From NCBI GenBank assembly GCA_026826555.1, contig JAKSZT010053837.1, positions 4,502,520-4,566,519 of the forward strand: a stretch of 64,000 nt of DNA, read 5' to 3'. The number at the start of each line of letters is the position of its first letter. Within the stretch, counting starts at the first letter, position 1. A program made the position numbers and the translations under genes. Source of the DNA: Tolypeutes matacus (lineage: Eukaryota > Chordata > Mammalia > Cingulata > Chlamyphoridae). Below, piece after piece: positions 1 to 12,832 of this stretch. Under the pieces are notes generated by a model. The model worked only from the letters and a program-made list of their open reading frames with translations, was not told the origin of the DNA and searched no databases.

Positions 1-137
1 GCTATGGGCAAGGTATCCCACTCCTCATCTACAGTTCGGTAAATTGCCAAAGCTGGCAGTTGAGACTCTTTTAGGTTGAAAAATGATATCACCTTCCCAT
101 TTTCCTTCAAACCACTGTCCACCAGAATAAAAAGTAT
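1..137 (-). CDS. ERP27: ERP27 coding exon 6, cut by window edge
   Basis: The acceptor AG is at 139-138 and reading starts in phase 0 with ILFILVDSGLKENGK. This is the b' domain strand-helix region. Near the end lies an acidic DEEWD stretch, matching the human DDEWD segment that I recall being linked to ERp57 binding. The exon continues beyond base 1, so the donor site and C-terminus are not visible. Confidence 0.92.
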   Translation of the reverse strand, partial: MLFILVDSGLKENGKVISFFNLKESQLPALAIYRTVDEEWDTLPI

Positions 138-368
138 CTGCAGTTGAAGAAAGTTGAAAGAGAAAGTTCTATCTGAAATTCAGGGTATAAATAGATACTT
201 ATAATTGTTGAAGTTTATTCCAATTGAATTTATGGTCTGTGTCATACAAATTAAATCTCAACTAAATTAAAATGAATTTCATATTATTTTGTGTTGCTTT
301 GGTGTTTTATCCCACTGATCAGATTCCTTTAAACTTTTTCCAATTTTGTAGAAAAATGCAAGCATCAC

Positions 369-890
369 TTTATTGTTAATATTTATACTTGGTTCTGTAA
401 AAAAAAATAGCAAAAAGTTCTAAGAATTTTTATACATATTTATAAAAATTTCAAGAATATGATCCTTATCACTTCTGAAAAGTACACATTTTTTTAAAGA
501 CTAAAAGCCAGTAAGTGTAGAAATGGAAGAGGAAGACAAAAACATTGACAATAGATTATTTGAATTTTCTTCTTCCTGGATATCTATAACATCACATGTG
601 CCACTGTTTTTGGTATAGCTTGTGAAACCCAAAAATTCTGATTTTTCTTCACTAGTCTGAAATAAGTCCAGTTAAGGTTGTACCAGTGAACTACAAATTC
701 TGTTATCTTCTTGTGTAGTAAGAAACTCAGGTCTTCTCTTAACTAATTCCACATTTGGTTCCAGACTTTCTTTTTTATTTCTTCCTAATAATATTTTTAC
801 TTTACAGTGGATTTTACCAGAAGGTAAACTATCCATATTGTCGATATTACATTCATTTGGTTCCATGTTAGGCTGATGAGATGCAGATTC
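369..890 (-). pseudogene. DBF4: DBF4 processed pseudogene fragment (C-terminal end)
   Basis: Read on the minus strand, 890-501 matches the C-terminal end of DBF4 (ASK), the regulatory subunit of CDC7 kinase. Recognised pieces are KIHCKVKILLGRNKKESLEP, then LDLFQTSEEKSEFLGFTSYT and a final TLTGF before TAG at 503-501. There is a premature TAA at 674-672, one base different from the expected leucine codon, and the frame then continues unbroken. A 3' UTR-like stretch with AATAAA at 374-369 follows. The copy is intronless over the visible part and 5' truncated next to a SINE. It lies inside an ERP27 intron on the same strand and is not functional. Confidence 0.8.
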
Positions 891-1041
891 TTTTTTTTTT
901 TTTTTTCCTTCTATCTGGTTGCGCCATCGTCTTTTTTGGCGCATTGCTTAGTCACACGGGGGCACTGCACCTTTCTGCGCAGGTCTGGGACATCCATATG
1001 GTAAACGGGAGCTCAATTGCTTGAGCCACAGCCGCTTCCTG
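891..1041 (-). mobile_element. DAS-type tRNA-derived SINE
   Basis: A poly-T run at 891-906 is followed by the reverse complement of the armadillo SINE, with CATATGGTAAACGGGAGC and GAGCCACAGCCGCTTCC. Possible short target duplication GATTC at 886-890 and 1042-1046. It abuts the DBF4 pseudogene. Confidence 0.75.
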
Positions 1042-1059
1042 GATTCATTTAATTTTAAG

Positions 1060-1300
1060 AACATAGAATTGGAAGAGACTTTGGTGATTATCTAGGGGAG
1101 GAAATATTGCCTAATGGTTTAAAGCAAGGAACTTGTTGTAGACCCTGCCTCTGGCACTTTCTAGCTGTGTGACTTTGGGTGCATTACTCAATCTCTCAAG
1201 ACAGTTTTCTCTTTGGTAAAATGGGCTTTGTTGGGAGGATATTAAATGAGATGATGCATTTAATTTTTTTGCAGTTTGGGGCATATATTAAATGCTTTGT
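1060..1300 (+). repeat. MIR-like ancient SINE
   Basis: Contains the MIR core pattern: TAGCTGTGTGACTTTGGG, then a TCTC-rich segment and AAAATGGGC, followed by a GATATTAAATGAGATGATG tail. Confidence 0.6.
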
Positions 1301-1925
1301 AAATGTTAACTATTTCATATTATTAAAGAAGGAATCATCTTTATAACTTTGTGGGATGTGGAAGATCATCCACATTCAGCATACTTCCAATGTTAGGGAA
1401 CCAACTACAAAAAAGGCAGCTTGTTTTATTATTCAACAGTTCTCGTCATTAGAAAGGTCTCTAATGTGGTGGAAGCCTTACTATTTCAGTAATAGAAAGC
1501 AGAACTGCATGTAGCAGGGAAGGGAAAGAAATGAACATTTATTGGGCTCAGGCAAAGGCACCAGGCACTTGATTGATGTTTTATGTGAAAGACAAGTTCA
1601 GTGGTCTAATAACACAACAGATTGTGGCAAGGTGAAAACAAATATGACTAAAAGGTGGTTTTTATTTTTAGTATCTTTGGGTCTTTATTGTCTCTCCACC
1701 TATTAATGCATAAAAAAAGAAATAGGCTCATCACTGAGGAAGACATGGTTAGACAGGCCTTTAATAGTACAAAATACAACTTTAAGTTCAAATCAGAGTA
1801 ATGTGACTTATTATGTCCCAGATCTTGTTTTGACCTCTCTTAAGTCTACTTGTTTTCCTAATTTCTCTCTACTTCCCTGGACTCTTCCTTTTCCTAGTGT
1901 CCTTGTGGGGAGAATTCAGACTCAC

Positions 1926-2051
1926 CTTCCCCTGGAAGAGCTTAGCAGCCTTCCAGTATCTGTGCATGCTTTCTTCATACTCTAGGGAAGCCTTGTTCAT
2001 CATCAGGAGAAGATGAATCTGAATCATGCTGTTGAATAGGCCAATCACAGT
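1926..2051 (-). CDS. ERP27: ERP27 coding exon 5
   Basis: This 126-base exon encodes 42 codons, the same length as in human. It starts TVIGLFNSMIQIHLLL and ends KAAKLFQGK. The acceptor is AG at 53-52 of block 2001-2100 (2053-2052) and the donor GT is at 1925-1924. It begins the second (b') thioredoxin-like domain. A proline of the human protein (ASPEYEE) is leucine here. Confidence 0.95.
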
Positions 2052-2071
2052 CTGGAAAATTGAAATGTGTT

Positions 2072-2140
2072 GTCAGGAGAGAAAGAGAGAAAGAACGAGT
2101 GAGAGCGAGAGAGAAAGAGAGGGAGAGAGAATGCAAGAGA
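2072..2140 (+). repeat. GA-rich imperfect microsatellite
   Basis: Imperfect (GA/GAAA)n run immediately upstream (minus strand) of ERP27 exon 5. In the gene sense it is a CT-rich tract that lengthens the polypyrimidine region before the acceptor. Confidence 0.8.
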
Positions 2141-2784
2141 GGCATTAGTGGCAACCCAGTGAATGGGTAGACTAAACAGAAATGAGCGCTGTCCACCTTC
2201 ACCACACGGGTAACAGCCTCCAGGATGGCTCTCAGTAGGTTACACCTTCTAGTTTTCATGCCACTGTGTAGTCCCCTTCCATACTCAATAGGGCTTATCA
2301 GAGTAAGCGATAGGAAATTGCAGAAATGATGGAGTATGACTTCCAAAGTTAGGTCACGGAAGACATTGCGGCTTTCGCCCTGCCCTCCCTTGTGTCACTC
2401 ATGGTGGGGAAAGCTAGCCCTGATGTGTGGCGCTCAAGCAGCCCTGCTGATCCATGTGCAGGACTAACTAACAGCCATCATTGGCGTGCCAGCCAAGAGT
2501 ATGAGCCCTGCAGGAAGCAGGTCCTCCAGGGCCAGTCAAGGCATCAGATGACTGTAGCCCTGGCCAACACCTCAACCTCAACATCACGAGTGATCCAAGA
2601 CCAGGAGCACCCAGCCAACCATTCCTGATTTCCTGGCCACAGAAGCGGGGCAATGATCAGTGTGTCCTGTTTTAAGCAGCAAACTTTGGGGATACCTTGT
2701 TCTGCAACAATAGGCATAATTACTAAGGCACCACGCGCTGCATTAGCGTTGGAAGACCAGTCAGGCAGGCTTAGAGTGTAGCAT

Positions 2785-2995
2785 TTCTACATATTACTAG
2801 TGCATGTGTGCTGAGTGCTTACCATGGGCCAGACACTTGTTCAGCACTTTGCATCCACTAATTGATTTAATCCTCAAAGTCCCAGCTTTACAAATAAGGA
2901 AACTGAGGAACAGATAGATTAAGTAATTCTCCTGAAATCGCATAATAAGTAATAAGTAATACGGCTGGGATTCAGTCCATGCAGAGCCTGTGCTC
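2785..2995 (+). repeat. MIR-like ancient SINE
   Basis: Shows GGGCCAGACACTTGTTCAGC, a run ending in AGGAAACTGAGGAACAGA, and GGCTGGGATTCAGTCC, the usual MIR order. Confidence 0.65.
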
Positions 2996-5137
2996 GTAAA
3001 CACAATGTGCTGCTCATATACAGCAAATGGCAACGGCCCACCTAAACAAATCCAACCCTGCACGTGGTCGCACTGCCTGCCCCAGCACAGCGACAAGCTG
3101 GACTCTTCGGGACACCACAAGTCCTGGTCCTTTCTTTCTCAAAGAAGATGATTCCCTAGGAAGTTGTCAGTGACTGAGGGCAGTATTTCATTGTTCTGAA
3201 GCAAATCTGTTTTAAACAAATCCCATTCCCTTCGCCACTCCTTTCTAAACACAGAAAGCCTTGCTGTAAAAATGGCATGTACACTGAAGAATACCATGGG
3301 TTGACGAGCCATGGGTCAGAGTCCCAGGATGGTGGAAAGGGGAGCATGCAGGCAAGAACCTTCCTAAAGCTGCACCCCGCTCTGCAGGGATTCTCCAGCT
3401 CTGTTGGCTGCAGAGGGCCAAGATGTAGACAAGGCTCCCATGGCTTTCTCCTGGGAGATCAAATCCAGGTCTTTCTTAGATTTTAAATTTGGGAGGTTGG
3501 GTGGCAAGTAACTGACCCTTAGTTTATTAGATGCTGTTACTTAAGTTTTGAGCATGTGTCCTGCTCTCTTACAGCAGAGAGAGAGGATAAATCTTGGGAA
3601 GAGGCAGACATATGAGCTAAGGATTCAGTAGTACAGTTCTCCTAGCAGAAGGGATTGGGCATAGCAAATGGGATTAGTCTAGTACTAACAGAGACAGCCT
3701 GGTTATTCTCCTTGAAGTGAAGTATTGAGTTTGTGCATTAAAAGTGGGCGACAAGCCAAGCCCACGGCTGTGGTTTTCTGCCCAGTTGCTACTAGCGTAA
3801 ACCTCTCATTGCAGCAGATGAGAAATAGGGATAGTAGTGTGGGCAGCTCTTCAAATAGGAAAAATAGTATTTTGGGGAAATGAAAAAGTCACAATAAAAA
3901 TTAAACTTGCTTCTATAAAAATATTCTAACCTAATTTCCTCTTGATGTGATTTTCCTTCACACTACTAATGTGGAAGTTTAAAATATAAGTATCATTGTT
4001 CTATGAGATAAGAGATGGACCAAGCAAAAGAACTCAGAACTCTTTGCCCTGCCTTAGCCAGTCTGCAGGTCTCCAGGACCATGAACCCAGGACCACGAGA
4101 TCGTCTTTTCTGGTCCCACATACCCTCCTGGCAGCTCCATAGATACAAGGACCAGAATGACACTGGTCTAGAAAAGGAACCCCTTCTCGGTTACTGCTGC
4201 CAAAACCCCAGAGGTGTAGGTGGTGGACTCCAAGCAGAAATGAAAATGGAGTCACCACTCCCCAGAGACAAACATGGCACAAGAGCTGGAGAGGATTTTA
4301 GTCAACAGGAAGAGGGGTTTTCCACTGGAGCCCTGTGGGGCAATGGAAAAACCACAGGTTTCAGTCAGAACGACCAGTCATGAAAAAAGCAGAGACAAGC
4401 ACACAGGACTATCTCTGAAGCTGAAATTGCTCTTGGCCATATGATCTCCCACTTCCTCTCCTGTACAATGAGCAGTTAAATTCTCTGCCTGAAATTATAC
4501 CTTCTCTACCCACTTATTTTTTGACTCTGAATAAGTGGCTCCTAAGGGTTCCTGTGTGTTCTTCTCTATAAAATGGGAATAATAATTTCCTCTCTTCTAT
4601 AAATGAGCTCAGTGAGTGTGAAAAGGCTTTGTTCAGGTCTAAAAATCATGACCTGCATGCGAAGTACTGTTTTTGGAGACTGCACAGCATTTCCGAGCTG
4701 ACGTAAATCATGAGAAACTGATACTGAATTTCTGTAGTGATCTATGTCAGGGAAAAGAAAAGGCAAGTCATGTAAGATAATTCAATAGCTGTAGAGTGTT
4801 AGAGAACCAGAATATGATCAGCACAGATGGCCCTACACTTTCACATGGCAGCATTAAACCAGAGGAGGGTAGCCCTGGTTTTAGGGCTGAGGCACCCTGA
4901 GGATCTAGGCCTGTGTTAAACAAATTGTGGTTTGCAGGCTGGCCAGACCAGGAACTCTCTGTTACTGGCCCACAGCGAGGTAAGTACAGAAAATGGGAAT
5001 AGGTGTTTTGACACTAAAAGAAATTTGACATCGCCAAGGCATCCAAGGATGTGTTTATTGGGCTTGATTTTTTAAAATTTCATTTTTAAAATTTTTATTG
5101 TGTTTTACAAAAGTACCTGTCACTGATGCTTTAAAAT

Positions 5138-5850
5138 AAAATAGTTGCAACACCTACCCTCCAGCTCACTGAACTCACCCAGGACAACTAACAAAGAGAT
5201 GATGATGGACAACGACTATCCCAAGGAAGAGAAGAGTCTGCAACTGCAAGCAAGAGAGTTCCATCCATCTGCCCCATGGGATCTAAGCCCCGTCTCAAAT
5301 AGAGGCAGAGTGGGCATCACCATCCCAGAATCCTCAGGATTGGGAAATGAACGATGAATTAGAGTTGACTTACTGTTATTCTGCTATAGACTTTTTGTGA
5401 TCCTAGCAGTGGAAGAATTTTTATCATTGACGTGGAAGCAGAGGCCACTGGAGGCTCTGAGGGAAGGGAGAGGGAAAAATAGGTATAATTTGGGGGCATT
5501 TTTGAGACTTGAGAATTGTCCTGAATGACATTGCAATGACAGATACAAGCCATTATGTATCTTGTAATAACTTACAAAAATGTGCAGGAGAGAGTGGAAA
5601 CTACAATGTAAACTATAATCCATGCTTAGTGGCAATGCTCCAAAATGTGTTCATCAATTGTAACGAATGTACCACACTAATGAAGGATGTTGTTAATGTG
5701 AGAAAGTGTGGGAGGGGTAGGGAGTGGGGCATATGGGAATCCACTATATTTTTCATGTAACATTTATGTAATCTAAGCATCTTTTTAAAAAAAAATAAAA
5801 AATATATTAAAAATAAAATAAAACAAATGAAAAACAAACAGACAAACAAA
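5138..5850 (+). mobile_element. L1 3' end, 5'-truncated, same family as copies at 14763, 22585 and 52189
   Basis: The segment with AGAGATGATGATGGAC and GCCCCATGGGATCTAAGCCC, the middle CTGAATGACATTGCAATGAC, and the end with TGTACCACACTAATG and an A-rich tail recur in other copies in this window, in the same order. That is the pattern of a lineage-specific L1 3' UTR. No ORF2 is visible. Confidence 0.6.
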
Positions 5851-6223
5851 AACCAAATGAACCTTCAGCACAAATTGCAATCTAGACTGAGAAGCATGGT
5901 CTTGAGGGCCATTTAGGTCACAATTGCCTTCAGCAAAGGCAGCAAAACTGTCCCTGAAGCTTTTGAATCTGTCCCCTTAACTTTGCAGCCTGACTCTCTT
6001 TCTCACTCGTCTTGTGATAGGTCATTTAACTGTTCTGAGTCTCAGTTTCTTCCTCTGTTGAATAGGGACAAGTCTATCAATCTTAAGGATGGTAATGTAA
6101 ACAACACACTAGGTGTTCATTCAGTGGCAGTTATTGTCATCATTGCTCAAAGGATCAGAACTCGGGGAGGAATGGAATCTGCTATGAAGACAAATACTCT
6201 CCATGACACACGGCTCTGCTTAC

Positions 6224-6340
6224 CGCAGGGTTGTACTCTGTCACCAAGTGGAGGCTGTTGATCTCAATGAACCGGCTTAATTTGGTGGCATCCATGATTT
6301 CAATGTCCTCGTTCTCTAAATCCAGCTGTTCATTATCCAC
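6224..6340 (-). CDS. ERP27: ERP27 coding exon 4
   Basis: This 117-base exon encodes 39 codons. It reads VDNEQLDLENEDIEIMDATK and then a helix with LSRFIEINSLHLVTEYNPA. It covers the end of the b domain and the linker into b'. The acceptor CAG directly precedes GTGGATAATG and the donor is GCG|GTAAGC. Length and phase agree with the human exon. Confidence 0.95.
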
Positions 6341-6999
6341 CTGGGTCACACAAAAGGGATGAAATATTCACTGTTCTGCCTTTATTCATTCCTCGACAAA
6401 TACTTCCAGACTCCATCATGTGCCAGGCACTGACTAAATCTCCAGAGACAGAAAGGTGCATAAGCAATGTTCTCTACCCTCAAGGAACCTCCTGTCCCGG
6501 GGGATTCAGCCACGTACACAGAAACCTCCCGCATAGTGTGGCAGGTGTTATTACAGGGGAGTCACAGGCCGGTATGTCACCTAAGGAAGGGCAGAAAAGC
6601 TTCCAGGAGGGGCTAATGTCTCCAAACTGGCTAAGAGTTGGTCAGATGAATGTGCATGGGGAGGGGGTTTTTAATGTACAGCAATATTTGCAAAGGTAAA
6701 AAGATGTGAATGAGAGGTCCCGTTGTGGAAACGGCAATCGGCTCACTGTGACTACAGCGGAGGATACAGCAGAGATGAGGTTAGGGGGACAAGTAGCAGC
6801 AAACTCTCAAAGGCCTTTGAAACCAAAGCAAGGAGATCGAACTCTAACCTGAGGGCAAGGGGAACCATTTACATGATCAGACTTGGTTTTCACTTATGTA
6901 ACCTTAGGGAAACATAGGGAAAAGCACAAAACAGAAAATAAAAGCTCAGTAACTCACAGAGCACACAGCTGCGGAACCGCCCCCTAAGTAAAGAAATAC

Positions 7000-9900
7000 A
7001 ATATTGCCACAACCTTGCAAACCTCCTGTACCCCTTCTAACTGGCGATTTATTCTTTTCACCCAAGGTAATCATTCTCACCTTTATGATAATCATTTTTA
7101 TCCTTTCCTTGATAGCTTTATCACTTAAAGATGCACCCCTTAATGATATACTTGTTTTATCTGTTTTTTCTTTAACATTATATAAATGGCAACAATGTAT
7201 GTTTTTGTATTTGTCTCATTTCTTTTGCTTAACATTTTGTTTACAAGAGTTATCCATGCAATTTGCAGGTTAAGTTGTAGTTTGTTCATTTCCTGGCTGT
7301 ATAGTGTCCCACAGTGTGAGTATGCTACAGTTTATTTATTCATTCTCCTATTGATGGATATTTAGGTTGTTTCCAGTTTCTGGTTATTGAAATAATGCTG
7401 AAATGAACTCTTGTTTGTGTCTGTTGGTACATATGTGCATCTGAATCTGTTCTGCTGGTCATATACCTAGGATTGGAATTTTTTTGCTCATAGGGTATGT
7501 GTATTTTCAACTAGCAGATAATGCCAAGGTATTTTCCAAAGAGGATTGTAATTCCCCACTCTCACTGGTACTGTTTGAAAGATCCCATTGCTCCACATCC
7601 TTGCTAACACCTGGTATTGTCTGCCATTTTTATTTTATTCATTTTGGTGGCTATGTGGTGGTATCTCACTGTGTTTTTAATTGCATTTCCCCAACCGACT
7701 GCTTGTATATCTTCTTTTATGAAGTGGCTATGCAAGCCACTTGCCTATTTCCCTAGTGAGTTGTCTATCTTTTCTCACTGATCTGCAGGTCTTGTAAAAT
7801 ATTCTGGATATGAGCCCTTTGCACTATATTACATAGGTTTTCTCACTCGGGTCTGGCCTTTTAATGGTGACTGCTTATGAACAGAAGGTAATTCCGGTGT
7901 AGTCAAGTTGATCAAGTTTTCCTTTATGGTGTGCAGTCTTTTTGTTTTTGTTTCATCTAGAAAATCCTTGTCCATCCCTAGGTCATAAAGATATTCTCCT
8001 ACCTTATCTCCTAGAAGCTTTATTATTTTGTCTTTCTTGAACCCACCTGGTACTGAGTTTTCTTTGCTACTTAAAATGGATACTTAGATCCTTGATTTTT
8101 AGCATTTACTTTTCTCCAAAATATGCACTAAAATCCATACATTTCTCCCTAAGAAAGCTATAAATGCATCTATAATTTTTATATGTAATATTTTTATCAT
8201 TTGGTTCGAAACATTTTCTAATTTCCATTATTTCTTCCCTAACCAATTGGTCATTTAGAAATGTATTTCTTAATTTTAAAATGTAAGGAGATTTTCTGGT
8301 TATATTCTTGCTATTGATTTCTAGCTTTATTTTTACATTTTATTTACATTACTTGTCAACTTCTGCATATGCACATGTGTTAGAGAAAATTAAGTAGTTT
8401 TGAATACAGTATTCTGTGTAGTCCATCCACTCAAACTTTAAGTTTTATAATTCACATTTTCTATTTTCTTACTGAATCTTTTTATGAGCTTATTGTATGA
8501 AGAGAGGAGAGCTAAAATCCACTAGGGCATTCCAATTCAGTTTACCCCCTTTCAATGGCATTCTCTGCCCCTCCCCAAGACTTACAGGTGATGATGGTTA
8601 TGTGTTTTAATTCTAAATCTTACAATACCTTATTATTATTGCATTATATGTACATCTATATTTATGCATGCACTTACCTTTTAGCTTCTACTCATTCCTT
8701 CCTGCATTTTTGAGCTTCTGTCTAGCACTTGCTTCTGTCTGCCTAAAGAGCACCTCTTAGCATTTCCTTTAGTATGAGTTAATCTGTTAACTCTCAGTGT
8801 TGGTTATTTTAAATCCTTTATTTCATCTTTATTTATGAAGGCTATTTTTGTTGGGTATAGCATTCTAAGTCAGAACTTATTTCTTTCAGTGTTTTAAAGA
8901 TAAAATTCTTTTGTATTCTGGAGTCTACTGTTTCTATTGATGTCAGTTGTCAATCCTAGTACACTTCTGAGATTACTTGGAGGGAAATCTGTTCTTTTCT
9001 CTGACTTCTTCAAAATTTTCTCTTTTCATTTGTGTTTCAGTTATTATACTATGACATGAGGAAGGGTAGATTTCTTTTTTTCTTGCTTGGGGTTTGTAGG
9101 ATTTCCCAGATATATGACTTGATGTCTTTCAGTAGTTTGGGAGATTTGCCAGCCATTATCTCTTCAAATATTTCCTCTATTCCATTCCCTTTTTCCTGTC
9201 ATCCTGGGATTTCATTTTTTTAATGTTAGGTCTTCTCATACAATGTTATATGTCTCTTACCTCTTCTATTTTCCAACCTTTTTTTCTTTTCATAATATAT
9301 TCTGCATAGTTTCTTCTGACCTGTCTTGAAGAAAGCTAATTTTGCTTCAGCTAAGTTTATTTTGCTGATGAATCTGTCTAGTAGGCTTTTAATTTCGTTA
9401 CTGTGCTTTTAGTTCAAGAATTTCTATTTGGTTCTTTTTCAAATCTTTCATTTTTAAATAGCTTCCAGTTCTCTTATAAAATTTTCTACCTTTTCAATGA
9501 TCTCCTTGAGTATAGTAAGGAAAGTTTTAAAAACCTGTATGGTAATTCCAACCTTTGGAGTTCTCGTGACCTGTGTCCATGTTTGTTACTTCTGCTGGTT
9601 GTGTCTCTCCACTTACTTTTAATTTAATTTTTATAATTATATATAATTATATATGTGTGTGCATGTGTGTGTATATGCACATATATATGTATATATGTAC
9701 TGTGCATATAGAATCATCCTAATCTAGTTTCAAGGATTGAGGTGATTTGAGTTCGTGCTGCATGCCCTGTGAGGGCTGCTCTACTCACAGCTCATCCTTC
9801 TGTTTAAGGCACAGCTCTTTAGTGTCTACATGGGGGCAATGGGTGTTTTACTAGATTCCACCTTTCACTCCCCCATGTAGGCCCTGGACCCCAATATTTA

Positions 9901-10030
9901 TTTTTCTGGACCCCTGAGGCTGTCAAAAATGCTGAGAAACTTCATAGGCTCTCTGCTCCTTCTTCTAGAACTGGCAAAAGCTCCCCAGATGAAAAGCAGT
10001 ATCAAATGCAGCATTCGTCTTTTTAGGGTT
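7000..10030. mobile_element. Ancient L1M-like fragment
   Basis: About 3 kb of T-rich sequence with L1M-type segments such as CCTAGGATTGGAATT, TTGCTAACACCTGGTATTG and GTGGTATCTCACTGTG. Short open frames inside are non-coding debris. It fills part of ERP27 intron 3. Orientation was not determined. Confidence 0.55.
9629..9705 (+). repeat. TA/TG-rich low-complexity tract
   Basis: Alternating TATA, TGTG and CACATATATATG units; a simple-sequence tract within the L1M-like region. Confidence 0.75.
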
Positions 10031-10046
10031 CCATCTTCTTTTAGAT

Positions 10047-10209
10047 TTTTTTTTTTTTTTTTTTTTTGAGGTACCAGCGCTGGGGATTGAACTTTGGACC
10101 TTTGGACCTTGTATGTGGGAAGCCATTTTGTTTGCTAGTTGTTTGTTTTTTTAGGAGGTACTGGGAACTCTGGTGTACGAAACAGGCACTCAACCACTTA
10201 CATCTGCCC
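10047..10209 (-). mobile_element. Dimeric DAS SINE with 13-base target-site duplication
   Basis: A 22-base T run begins the element, followed by two modules in reverse orientation (GAGGTACCAGCGCTGGGG and AGGAGGTACTGGGAACTC). The flanks TCTTCTTTTAGAT at 10034-10046 and 10210-10222 are identical, which defines the insertion exactly. Confidence 0.88.
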
Positions 10210-10275
10210 TCTTCTTTTAGATCTTGATCTGAATATTCTTCCCTCTCTTGCTAGTTTTCTAATGCTTTCAGACAA

Positions 10276-10306
10276 AAAAAAAAAAAAAAAAAATTGGGGG
10301 GGGGGC
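10276..10306 (+). repeat. A-run followed by G-run
   Basis: About 19 A, TT and then nine or ten G; simple sequence. Confidence 0.8.
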
Positions 10307-11724
10307 AGGTCCAGGTTACTTTAGCCATCATTTTTGGAAGGATTTGTCTAATTACCTTGTCCATTATCTCAGATTTGCATTTTAGAACAATCTTTCCACC
10401 ATACTCAGCTATTTTAAAGACAGGATTTCATTCCATCAATCATTCCTTCTAGAGTTTCCCACTACTCTCCCCCAATCTACCTGTGCCCATAAAGACACAA
10501 GATTATGCCACCATCACCAGCAGCTTTGCCAACAGATGAAATTTCCAGGGCCAGCTCTTGAACAATTTTGTATTTCCTAAAACACCTTGGAACACTTTTG
10601 AGATCCTCATGCCACCAGCCCTTGGACACCTCTTTCGCCCTTTCCCTACATGTACTATTCATCTATACCCTACGCAATCAGGTCCTGCCCTGGACTGAAA
10701 ACATCCTTCTCCCTCCAAGATCCTGATACTTTCTCCAGTCTGCTTGGCAAAACCAAAGATGAGTCTCATTATGTAAGTTTATGTAAAAGGGAATTCAGGC
10801 ACAGGGAAATTAAAATTATTAAACAGTAAGACTCTAAAATTGCTCATTACTGTCACCTGAATGGTGACTTCTAGTGTCTATTTTTTTCTTCTTTTGTTTT
10901 TAATGGCCTGTCTTGGGTTAATATAGACCATCAAGCAGCCCAAAGCACCCCTCGTGGTTAGTTTGGTTAATTCTGGATATCTCTAGTCATTCTCTTAAAG
11001 TCTGTTTGTTCAAGAATTATTTGTTGAGTGCCTGCAGAGAACACTGAGGCCCAGAAATGCTGACATTCAGTTTGATGGCAATGCAAGCCCTCCTTATTTT
11101 AAGACTGTTTTAGACAAAATTTAAAATTATGAACTATATCAATGCTGAGGTATAGAAAATGTATTTCCAAAAAGACTTTTGAAACAGAAGCCATCCAAAT
11201 CCCAGGATATTTTAAACTGTGACGTCCTTTTATGTATTTGTTTTAAAAACCACCCACAAAGTTCTGAACAGAAAGCTGGTGACAGAAATCTAAAAGTAAG
11301 AGAAAAAGTCTTAACAAGTTCCTTGCCCACCCTTCTACCCTCTCCTGCCAAATCAATAAAAATGAGTAGAGAACTAAAATGGAAGATAAAAAAAAAGGGT
11401 ATTTGCAGTTTTTCAGGAACTTTGCTGCTGTTAAATGCCTGGCTTGCCAGCTGCTACATCTCCTTCATATCTAAGGCTTTGCTATTGCAATTATCAAAAT
11501 CATCACTATTATCATCGCAAGCAGGGCCCTTTTATTATTAATATGTGTACATGTTTCCTGATTATCTTTCAGGAGCCTGTGTCTGAGCTGACAGAGCTGA
11601 GCTGGGACCCGGAGCCCCCTCCCTCTTCACTCGTTTTTCCAGGCAGTCCCTCACATTTCCCAGAACAGGAAGAACAGGAAATGCCAGTGACTCCAGGTGT
11701 TTCTGCATTTTAAAAATGCAGAGG

Positions 11725-11865
11725 ATTTTTTTTCCTACTGCATGATATGGGTCACGTCACTTCTCCCAACTTTAGTTTCCTTATATGAAAAGTGGGATCA
11801 ATAATGGTATCAGCCTCGTAGGGATTTTTTAAGGATTAAATTAGATAATACATGTAAAACATTGT
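11725..11865 (+). repeat. MIR-like ancient SINE fragment
   Basis: Pattern GGGTCACGTCACTTCTCC, CCTTATATGAAAAGTGGG and AGGATTAAATTAGATAATAC follows the MIR 3' half. Confidence 0.5.
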
Positions 11866-12759
11866 GTTTGGGCAATCTATAAGGCTAAATCTGCAGAGTA
11901 CTTATAATAAGATTGTATGTACAGGACATGAAGAGTTGGCAGTAAAGTTGAGCAGAAGTGGAAGATTTTAACTGGTGATCACATTCTTTAAGAAGCAAAG
12001 GGCTTCTTTATAAAAACCACCTTCCTATGGTCTGCCCAGTTTGTTGTGCTTCTTTTAATGAAATATGCCTGATTATTTCATTTCTTAAACTAATAAACTC
12101 TGGAGCATTCATGTGTAGGGTTCCTGGAAGCAACATTTCAACAGGAAATTGCCCTCTTGTAAAGGGAATTATTTTCATAATGCATTGGACAGAAAATATA
12201 ACTCTAGAACCAAGAGTTGAGGGAAAATTTTAAAAATACATTTTTTCCAGTTTTTGGAAAGAATTTCACTTAAGAGAGCATATTATTTTTCTTCTCAAGA
12301 AAAGAGGCACCAGGAAGGAAAAAAAAGAAACAGAAAATCAAAAGGATTGCCATCTAAAAACACAAGTTTGAGGTTCGCCAAGAATATCCAAGTGAATTAT
12401 TTTGTAATTTAGAAACTATACCAAGCAATCTAATCACTCCTTTCTGTTCATTGGTATTTCAGCAATATTCCTTTAGAATTCCTATGGCTTCTTCTGATTT
12501 ACAACCCAAGTTTTCATAAAATTGTTAATATTTTCTCAGTTTAGACCCCTGTTATGGTATTGAAATACCTTGGGTGACCATAAGAAATCCTTTGTTGAAC
12601 AAATGTCCTCATGCCCTTAGGTTGATTTATTTTATAAGATGCCTAGCTTACCATGTATTTCCTAGATATATCTTTTAGATAAAAATGTTTGCTAAATTGT
12701 CATTTAATTTACTTCTTGTATTTCTTATCAATTCATTCTTACACCCTAATTCATGCCTT

Positions 12760-12832
12760 ATTCTCCAGCAGAGTACATTTCTTATAATAAGCACTCAATA
12801 AATACTTATTGTAAAATGAATGAAAGAATGCC
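12760..12832 (+). repeat. L2 3' end-like fragment
   Basis: Ends with AAGCACTCAATAAATACTTATTG and AATGAATGAAAG, the usual L2 terminus. Confidence 0.5.
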
